Part shown: in pieces, positions 58,709 through 64,000 of the stretch | Layout: each line of letters begins with the position of its first letter | Position numbering within the stretch: position 1 is the first letter of the stretch | Origin: Actinomadura sp. NAK00032 | Lineage (GTDB): Bacteria > Actinomycetota > Actinomycetes > Streptosporangiales > Streptosporangiaceae | Assembly: GCF_013364275.1 (NCBI RefSeq) | Contig: NZ_CP054932.1 | Span: forward strand, 1,054,001 to 1,118,000 | Direction of reading: 5' to 3' | DNA length: 64,000 nt | Program-made: the position numbers and the translations under genes | The notes under the pieces: generated by a model | Databases searched by the model: none | What the model saw: only the letters and a program-made list of their open reading frames with translations | Told to the model about the DNA's origin: nothing

Positions 58709-59493
58709 GGTACGCGGGGCCGGCGCTTCCGGTCCTCGTGCACGCGCGTACGGGCTCCCCGCCGACCGGGGTCGAGGACCTGGAGTGCGGCGACGGGTCG
58801 CCCCCGGACCGGGACGCGCTCGTCGCGGCGGGCCAGGCGCTGACGTGGCAGTCCCCGTTCACGCTTGGATCGGTCCTGGCGGTGCCGCTGACGCGGGCGT
58901 CCGCCGTGACGTTCGACCATCCCGAGCTGGCGGGGGTGGACCGGTGGCACGACCGGTTCCTCCGGGGGTTCGCCCACCGGATGGCGATCGAGCTCACCAT
59001 CGCCTCGGTGACGGCGGAGCTGGTCGGCGAGACGGCCGAGGCGCAGCCGGCCGAAGCGCAGCCGGGCGAGGACGTGCGGATGCTCGGCTCGGCGATCACG
59101 GGCCTCGGCCAGCTCCTCAAGGACATCGGCGGCGTGCGCCGGCCCGAGGAGTGCAAGAGCATGATCGTGGCCGACACGATGCGCACCCATGACGTGCTGC
59201 TCGGCGGGCTGGGCTCCCAGGAGGTGTCGGTACGGCGGCACGGGGCGTTCGCGGTGCACACCGTGCGCTCGGTGCCCCGGCGCCCCGAGCGCTGCGACCT
59301 GGACGGGGCGCGGGCGCAGGTCGGGCTGCCGTGGCCGACCCGGGTCGGCGGCGGGATCGGCGAGGACCTCGGGCTGGCGCGCTGGCGGTCGACCATGCAG
59401 GCGCACGGCCACCAGGTGTGGTCCCGGCTGGAGGAGCGGGACGCCCTCGTCACGGAGTTGTGGCTGCGCGATCCCGCCGAGGCGCCGGGATGA
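58702..59493 (+). CDS. Unrecognised protein between paired regulators
   Basis: A 263-residue protein with no family I recognise. It begins VLRYAGPALPVLVHARTGSPP and has a mixed alpha/beta pattern (WQSPFTLGSVLAVPL, WHDRFLRGFAHRMAIELTIASVTAEL), an acidic low-complexity patch of Ala/Glu/Gln/Pro (about residues 110-125), a helix (LGSAITGLGQLLKDIGGV), then CKSMIVADTMRTHDVLLGGLG and WSRLEERDALVTELWL. No signal or membrane segment. The start GTG overlaps the stop of the 44-codon ORF, and the 3' end overlaps the convergent regulator gene at 59450 by 44 bases. The location suggests a role in the local regulatory group. Confidence 0.6.
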   Translation: MLRYAGPALPVLVHARTGSPPTGVEDLECGDGSPPDRDALVAAGQALTWQSPFTLGSVLAVPLTRASAVTFDHPELAGVDRWHDRFLRGFAHRMAIELTIASVTAELVGETAEAQPAEAQPGEDVRMLGSAITGLGQLLKDIGGVRRPEECKSMIVADTMRTHDVLLGGLGSQEVSVRRHGAFAVHTVRSVPRRPERCDLDGARAQVGLPWPTRVGGGIGEDLGLARWRSTMQAHGHQVWSRLEERDALVTELWLRDPAEAPG

Positions 59494-60160
59494 GGTACCC
59501 GTAGCCGCTGCGGGTGACGATCAGGTCGTCGCCGAGCTTGCGGCGCAGCCGGGAGATGTGCTCGGCGAGCGTCCGGGACACGCCGCGGCTGGTGCCCCAC
59601 ACGCGCAGCATGAGCTCCTCCTTCGACACCGCCCGGCCACGGTTGATCGCCAGGAACTCCAGCAGGGCGTACTCCAGCGGCGCCAGCCGCACCGCGGCCC
59701 CGTCCCTGGTCACCTGCCGCCGGGCGAAGTCGATGAGCACGGAATCGATCTTCATCGTGTCGCCGTGCGCCTCCTCGGCCCCCGGCGAAGCGCCCGCCGC
59801 GCTGCGCCGCAGCACGGCCTCGATGCGGGCGAGCAGCACCTCGGGGTTGAACGGCTTCGGGACGTAGTCGTCCCCGCCGAGTTGCAGCCCGAGCGCCTGG
59901 TCCTGCGCCTCCGAGCGGACGGTCAGCAGGATGACCGGGGTGGTGTCGTCCTCCTCGCGCAACTGGAGGATCAGCGACATGCCGTTGATGTCGGGAAGGT
60001 TGACGTCCAGCAGGATGATGTCGACGTCGCCGCGGCGCAGCACCTGGCGGGCCAGTTCGCCGTTGGGCACCGACTCCACCTGGTGGCCGTGCCTGCGCAG
60101 CAGGCTGGCGACGACCTTGACCAGCCGCGGATCGTCGTCGACGACGAGTACTCGTGCCAC
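59450..60160 (-). CDS. OmpR-family response regulator (copy 2)
   Basis: A 236-residue regulator with receiver (DDD at 8-10, Asp in IILLDVNLPDING, T in LLTVRS, K in YVPKPFNP) and Trans_reg_C domain (RLAPLEYALLEFLAINRGRAVSKEELMLRVWGT, RTLAEHISRLRRKLG). GTG ends at 60160, with TACCAT (60167-60172) six bases upstream, the same leaderless spacing as copy 1. It is similar to copy 1 along its whole length with a different linker between the domains. Orientation is opposite, so the pair forms a long inverted repeat at protein level around the sigma factor and the unrecognised gene. Confidence 0.92.
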   Translation of the reverse strand: MARVLVVDDDPRLVKVVASLLRRHGHQVESVPNGELARQVLRRGDVDIILLDVNLPDINGMSLILQLREEDDTTPVILLTVRSEAQDQALGLQLGGDDYVPKPFNPEVLLARIEAVLRRSAAGASPGAEEAHGDTMKIDSVLIDFARRQVTRDGAAVRLAPLEYALLEFLAINRGRAVSKEELMLRVWGTSRGVSRTLAEHISRLRRKLGDDLIVTRSGYGYLIPAPRRDRAATTP

Positions 60161-60336
60161 GTGTCAATGGTATATCCGACGAAGACTCCAAGATCAATTC
60201 ATCGTCAAGTGAGTGGTGGAGCCGTCCCGCTTGCGCTATGGCCGACCGTGGGCGGACACGGCCGGAGGCCCGTGCGCGGATGCTGGTAGGCTCTCCGGCC
60301 GTACGAGTCGGACGGTGCCGGGCGGTGGAGCAGCAG

Positions 60337-60693
60337 GTGCGGGTGCTGATCGTCGAGGACTCCAGGGTCGGTGAGCTGCTCCGCGTGATCCTGGAACGCG
60401 AGGGCCACGACCCGGTCGTCACCGAATGCGGCGAGGACGGCTGGACGGAGCTCAACGACCCCCGCCGCCCCGAGCTGCTCATCCTGGACCGCATGCTCCC
60501 CGACATGGACGGCGCCGATCTGCTGGCCCGCATGCGCCTCGACTCCCGCACCGCGCAGGTGCCGGTGCTGGTGCTGACGGCGGCCGCGCAGGCGTCCGGC
60601 GACCTTGACGACGGCGTCCGGACGCGCGTACTCGGCAAGCCCTTCGAGCTCAGCGAGCTGAAGCAGGTCATCTCCGCGCTCACCGAGCACTGA
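60337..60693 (+). CDS. Single-domain response regulator (CheY-like)
   Basis: A 118-residue stand-alone receiver: VRVLIVEDS at the start, phospho-acceptor Asp in ELLILDRMLPDMDGADLL, T in VLVLTAAAQA and K in RVLGKPFELSEL. GTG 60337 is chosen because GGTGGAG lies six bases upstream; GTG 60325 is an alternative giving four more residues. No output domain, so it acts by protein contacts. It is divergent from copy 2 of the OmpR regulator and convergent with the FN3 membrane protein gene. Confidence 0.85.
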   Translation: MRVLIVEDSRVGELLRVILEREGHDPVVTECGEDGWTELNDPRRPELLILDRMLPDMDGADLLARMRLDSRTAQVPVLVLTAAAQASGDLDDGVRTRVLGKPFELSELKQVISALTEH

Positions 60694-60746
60694 TCGCGGC
60701 GAGGACCCCGCCCGCCGCGCCCGCCGGGCCACCGGGGCCGGGCGGT

Positions 60747-62309
60747 TCAGCCGCTCCGCTTGACGCGGTGGGTGCAGACCGGCTTGGCCTGGGCGACCCG
60801 GTCGACGTCCACGACGGCGACGACGGTCAGGCAGTAGTCCACGCCCGGGTTCAGCGCGGTGACCTCGACCTTCGTGGTCCCCGGCGGTGTGCTGGCCAGC
60901 GTCGTGGGCGGACGTCCCGTCGGCCCGCCGACCACGTAGTGCGAGGCCCGGCCCCCGCTGCGGTCCTGCCAGGTGACCTGGATCGAGATCCGGCCGTCCA
61001 CGATCCGCAGCGCGCCGGGCGTGTACTGCTTGACCGGGCGCACCGCCGTCGGGGTGGACGAGGGGGCCTTGGGGGACTTGGGCGCGGGAGGCGGAGCGGC
61101 TTGCGAGGACTGCGGCTTCGCCGACTCCGGCGGCGGCGCGGCCTTCGTCGGTGAGGGCTCCGGCGAGGAGCCCGCCTGGGTGCGCCCTTCGTCCGACCAG
61201 TCCCCGCCTATCAGGCCGGCCGCGCCGATTCCGACCGCGATGACCACGACCACCACCAGGGCCATCAGCACGCCCCTCCGGCCGCTTCGGCCGCGATCGC
61301 GGGGATGCGGAGCCGGAGGTGCCGGCGTGGTCTGGGGCCAGCCGGCGTGGTCGGGCTCCGGCGGGGGCTGGGTCCAGGCCATCGGGTCGGGCTCGGGCGC
61401 CGGGGCGGTCTGGGGCCAGCCGGCCTGGTCGGGCTCCGCCGGAGGTCGAGTCCAGGTCTCGGGCTCGGGCGCCGCCTGCGGGGGCCAGACGGCCTGGTCC
61501 GGTTCCGGCGCGGGTTGTGTCCAGGTCGCGGATCCGGGTTCGGGTTCGGATGCCGGCTGAGCCCAGGTCTCGGATTCCGGCTCTGGTGATGCCTTCTCCC
61601 ATGCGGGCTCCAGCGGCTGTTCCACCACGGTGGGCGGCGCGGGGGCCGGGGGCGCGCTCTCCTCAAGCGCATCGATGAACTCCGGCGCGCCGTCCCCGGG
61701 CGGCGTCTCCTGGGGGTCCCGAACGTCCCGGACGACCGGGAACTCCTGGACGTGGAAGTCCTGGACCCGGACCTCCCCGACCTCCTGGACCTGCCCGACC
61801 TCCTGGACCTGCCCGACCTCCTGGACCTGCCCGACCTCCTGGACCTGCCCGACCTCCTGGACCTGCTCGACCTCCTGGGACTCCCAAGGTTCCGGAGGAG
61901 GCTCGGGATGCAGGTCGGGCGCGGACTCCAGGCCGGGTGGCGCGGGGCTCGCCGGACGGGCGACGCCGAGGGCCGCCAGCAGGTCCGACAGGCTCATCGG
62001 CCGCGCGCTCGTGACCACGTCCTCGACGAACCGGTCGCCGCGTTCGCTGAAGAAACCGTGGACGAGCACGGTGAACCCGCCGGCCGCCAGCCCGTTGGCC
62101 AGGTCGGGGACCCGGGTCTCGGGGATGTCCTCGTCGAAGCCCGGCGTGAACAGGAACGCGGCCGGTGGCCGCACCCTGCCGCTCTTGGAGAGCTCCCGCA
62201 GCTCGGTCGCGGAGGCGACGTCGAACACGGCCGGGAATCGCCCCGTCTCGCGCAGCTTCTGCGACAGGCCGGCGTCGCCCGTCACGACAAGGTTCGGCGC
62301 GGTAGTCAT
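60747..62309 (-). CDS. Repeat-rich membrane protein with C-terminal FN3-like domain
   Basis: A 520-residue protein. The N-terminal about 115 residues form an alpha/beta domain (NLVVTGDAGLSQKL, AAFLFTPGF, GFTVLVHGFF, PMSLSDLLAALG) like a Rossmann or pseudo-receiver fold, with no phosphorylation Asp evident. Then come six-residue VQEVGQ repeats (about 150-180), a Pro/Glu/Trp-rich spacer with repeated EPDQAxWPQ motifs to residue 345, a membrane helix (LMALVVVVVIAVGIGAAGL), a Pro/Ser linker and a C-terminal fibronectin-III-like domain (about 430-520, ISIQVTWQDRSGGRASHYVV and TKVEVTALNPGVDYCLTVVAV). The N-domain lies in the cytoplasm and the FN3 outside. Confidence 0.7.
   Translation of the reverse strand: MTTAPNLVVTGDAGLSQKLRETGRFPAVFDVASATELRELSKSGRVRPPAAFLFTPGFDEDIPETRVPDLANGLAAGGFTVLVHGFFSERGDRFVEDVVTSARPMSLSDLLAALGVARPASPAPPGLESAPDLHPEPPPEPWESQEVEQVQEVGQVQEVGQVQEVGQVQEVGQVQEVGEVRVQDFHVQEFPVVRDVRDPQETPPGDGAPEFIDALEESAPPAPAPPTVVEQPLEPAWEKASPEPESETWAQPASEPEPGSATWTQPAPEPDQAVWPPQAAPEPETWTRPPAEPDQAGWPQTAPAPEPDPMAWTQPPPEPDHAGWPQTTPAPPAPHPRDRGRSGRRGVLMALVVVVVIAVGIGAAGLIGGDWSDEGRTQAGSSPEPSPTKAAPPPESAKPQSSQAAPPPAPKSPKAPSSTPTAVRPVKQYTPGALRIVDGRISIQVTWQDRSGGRASHYVVGGPTGRPPTTLASTPPGTTKVEVTALNPGVDYCLTVVAVVDVDRVAQAKPVCTHRVKRSG
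61779..61868. repeat. Five 18-bp in-frame tandem repeats
   Basis: Four perfect copies and one with a single mismatch of an 18-base unit beginning GACCTCCTGGACCTGCCC, encoding VQEVGQ on the minus strand. A degenerate copy precedes it. The repeat number could vary by slippage without breaking the frame. Confidence 0.88.
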
Positions 62310-62367
62310 CACGTTGTCCTCGGCGCTCTGGTGATCGGCCGGACCGGCCTCGGCCCGTGCCTCTCGC

Positions 62368-62403
62368 TAGTAGGGACAGTGCGGGTAGTAGAGACAGTGC
62401 GGG
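62368..62403. repeat. 18-bp tandem duplication in the divergent promoter
   Basis: TAGTAGGGACAGTGCGGG (62368-62385) is followed at once by TAGTAGAGACAGTGCGGG (62386-62403), one mismatch. It lies between the divergent membrane protein genes at 60747 and 62515 and may be a tandem binding site. Confidence 0.7.
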
Positions 62404-62514
62404 CAAGTGACGATATGGCCATACCGGATCGGCGGTTCACCCGACCGTCACAAGATTCGGTCGTGCGCATCGCCCGTTCCTCCGGACAGTCAGTCGTGGA
62501 ACCTCTGGTGCGAT

Positions 62515-64000
62515 GTGACGACGCGGGGTGAATCGCGGGTGGGAACTGAAGAGGCGCCTCCTGAAGAGCGGAAGGCGACCGGGCTGAAGGCCCGGGTGCG
62601 CGTCGGTGGCTGGGGCGCGGCCGTCCTGGTCACCGTGGCGCTGGCGGCGACGCTGCTCGGCAGCGGCCGCATCGGTTACGCCCTCGAGGCCTCCGACGGC
62701 AGCGCCTGGCTGTGGAGCCGGATGACGGGCGAGGCGGCGCTGGTCGACCCCGGCAACGGCCAGGTGCAGGGGCGCCGCGAGGTGCCCGGCGCCCGCGGCC
62801 ACCGGGTCAAGGTCACCCAGGACGACCAGCACCTGCTCATCCACGATCTGGAGACCGGGCGCGTGTCCTCGCTCGACCTGAGCGGCCTCGGGCTGTCGGG
62901 TCGGCTGGACGTCGGCACCCGCGGCGACCCCCACCTGGTGGTGAGCGCCACCGCCGCCGCCCTGATCGAGCGCACCACCGGCGCGGTGCGGGCGCTGGAC
63001 CCCGCCACGCTGCGCCCCGTGGGCCCCGTCCTGCGACTGCCGGGGCCGCTGGTCGGCGGCGAGTTCGACGCCGCCGGACGGCTGTGGGCGGCGGTGCCCG
63101 CGCAGGGGACCGTCGTCGCGCTGAAGGTCTCCGCCAAGGGCGCCGAGGTCGCCGTGACCAAGGAGGCCGCCGAGCCCGGGCACGACCTCGCGGTGACCGT
63201 GCTCGACCAGGGCGCGCTGGTGATCGACCGCAGCGGCGACGACCTCGTGGTCGCGACCGGCGACGACGTCCGGCGGCTCACGGCGCCGGTCCCGCTCGCG
63301 GGCGCGATGGTGCCCGAGCGCACCCACGGCGCCCTGGCCGCGATCACCGTTCCCAATGCCGGCAAGGTCGTCACGCTGGACGACGTGGGCGAGGCCGGCG
63401 AGGTCGGGGCCTTCCCGCTGCGCGCCCCCGTCCAGGAACCCGCCGTGCCGTTCGCCGGCAAGGTCTACGTGCCCGTCCGGGAGACCGGCCAGGTCCAGGT
63501 GTTCGACCAGGCCGGCCGCCAGACCGGCGTGCTGAACATGCCGTCCGGACGCGGCGACCTGGAGCTGCAGGTCCGCGAGAACAACCTGTTCGTCAACGCG
63601 CCGGGAAGCCCGGACGCGCAGGTCGTCGGGCCCGACGGCCGGGCCCGCCCGGTCGGCAAGTACCCGACCGGGCCGGGCAAGGGCGGCGACCGCCCGGTCG
63701 CGCCGGGCGGCGGCGAGGACAGCCCGCCGCTGATTCCGGCGCCGACCATCGACCCGATCTTCCCGAACCCGACCCAGGCGCCCGTCGAGCCGCCCACCGG
63801 GCCGGACCCGGTGACGCCGCCGGCACCGCGCTCGCCCCGGACGACCGCCCCGTCCGCGCCCAGGCCGCCCGTCCCGCCGCAGAGCCGGGAACCGGAGACG
63901 CCCGCCACGCGCTCTCCGTCGACCGCACCGGCGCCGGGGCCGTCGACCACGCGGCCGTCCACCCGGCCGTCCACGAGGCCGTCCACCACGAGGCCCTCCA
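62515..64000 (+). CDS. Membrane-anchored beta-propeller-like protein (runs off the edge)
   Basis: An open frame from GTG 62515 past the right edge, at least 495 residues. GTG 62539 is another possible start. A charged N-terminal region precedes one membrane helix (GWGAAVLVTVALAATLLGSG, about residues 33-52). The external domain has about 340 residues with repeated short strands (WLWSRMTGEAALVDPGNGQV, VRALDPATLRPVGPVLRLPG, LVVATGDDVRRL, TGQVQVFDQAGRQTGVL) like WD/PQQ-type propeller blades. Then follows a Pro/Thr/Ser-rich tail with TRPST repeats at the edge. Partial: the 3' end is missing. Divergent from the FN3 protein gene. Confidence 0.75.
   Translation, partial: MTTRGESRVGTEEAPPEERKATGLKARVRVGGWGAAVLVTVALAATLLGSGRIGYALEASDGSAWLWSRMTGEAALVDPGNGQVQGRREVPGARGHRVKVTQDDQHLLIHDLETGRVSSLDLSGLGLSGRLDVGTRGDPHLVVSATAAALIERTTGAVRALDPATLRPVGPVLRLPGPLVGGEFDAAGRLWAAVPAQGTVVALKVSAKGAEVAVTKEAAEPGHDLAVTVLDQGALVIDRSGDDLVVATGDDVRRLTAPVPLAGAMVPERTHGALAAITVPNAGKVVTLDDVGEAGEVGAFPLRAPVQEPAVPFAGKVYVPVRETGQVQVFDQAGRQTGVLNMPSGRGDLELQVRENNLFVNAPGSPDAQVVGPDGRARPVGKYPTGPGKGGDRPVAPGGGEDSPPLIPAPTIDPIFPNPTQAPVEPPTGPDPVTPPAPRSPRTTAPSAPRPPVPPQSREPETPATRSPSTAPAPGPSTTRPSTRPSTRPSTTRPS

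Noticed and set aside
56371..60160. Recent duplication or composite transposon formed by the two regulators
   Set aside because: Protein similarity is high, but the nucleotides differ at many third positions and no transposase or flanking repeats are visible.
61771..61880. CRISPR-like regular repeats
   Set aside because: The 18-bp units are directly adjacent without spacers and lie in frame inside a coding sequence.

Overview
The window is high-GC actinomycete chromosomal DNA. Coding sequence is GC-rich at third positions and GTG, TTG and apparently one CTG start are used. The gene families (a conservon, DUF5994, SpoIIE-type phosphatases, many lipoproteins, MMPL and TetR genes) fit a filamentous actinomycete, and I infer something close to Actinomadura/Thermomonosporaceae. 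No rRNA, tRNA, CRISPR array, intact insertion sequence or phage module was seen. The region looks like an accessory/regulatory part of the chromosome: many small transport loci each with its own regulator, several gene fossils, and a dense run of signalling genes.

Layout. 0-5.7 kb: a truncated DUF1023 hydrolase with a lipoprotein, an NmrA-like reductase and FAD monooxygenase behind a palindromic operator, a SnoaL protein, a membrane alpha/beta hydrolase and a small membrane protein. 5.7-8 kb: ABC exporter with divergent MarR/GbsR-type regulator. 8-13 kb: a peptide/nickel-type ABC importer operon with the two ATPases fused. 12.9-21.3 kb: ABC-F protein and divergent TetR sharing two operators, an SDR remnant, TetR plus CPBP protease, an MFS exporter with divergent MarR, a fossil TetR/MMPL locus, and YggS. 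21.3-27.3 kb: a duplicated-and-fused sensor kinase, its response regulator in convergent overlap, and a MacB/FtsX-type ABC system.

27.4-35.4 kb: class D beta-lactamase behind an AT-rich island, an ECF41-type sigma factor with VOC and DUF1905 genes, GAF, truncated STAS, DUF5994, a PAS-GAF-PP2C phosphatase, and an AlaDH/PNT-family enzyme. 35.7-40.5 kb: MMPL exporter, kinase and regulator in one operon, then a carboxymuconolactone decarboxylase whose promoter matches the ECF41 consensus exactly. The sigma factor at 28.4 kb and this gene therefore probably form one regulon. 40.6-46.3 kb: a complete conservon (kinase, Roadblock, DUF742, GTPase, P450) with a small upstream coupled leader ORF and a second, divergent Roadblock gene.

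46.8-53.2 kb: LysR regulator, a DnaE1-type replicative polymerase alpha subunit, and two lipoproteins. 53.2-60.7 kb: PAS sensor kinase, AraC regulator, two similar OmpR-type regulators in opposite orientation bracketing a sigma-70 factor and an unrecognised protein, and a single-domain receiver. 60.7-64 kb: a divergent pair of repeat-rich single-pass membrane proteins, one with a C-terminal fibronectin-III-like domain; the other runs off the right edge.

A recurring feature is leaderless transcription: at many starts a TANNNT-like -10 element ends 6-7 bases before the initiation codon, and this helped choose several starts.
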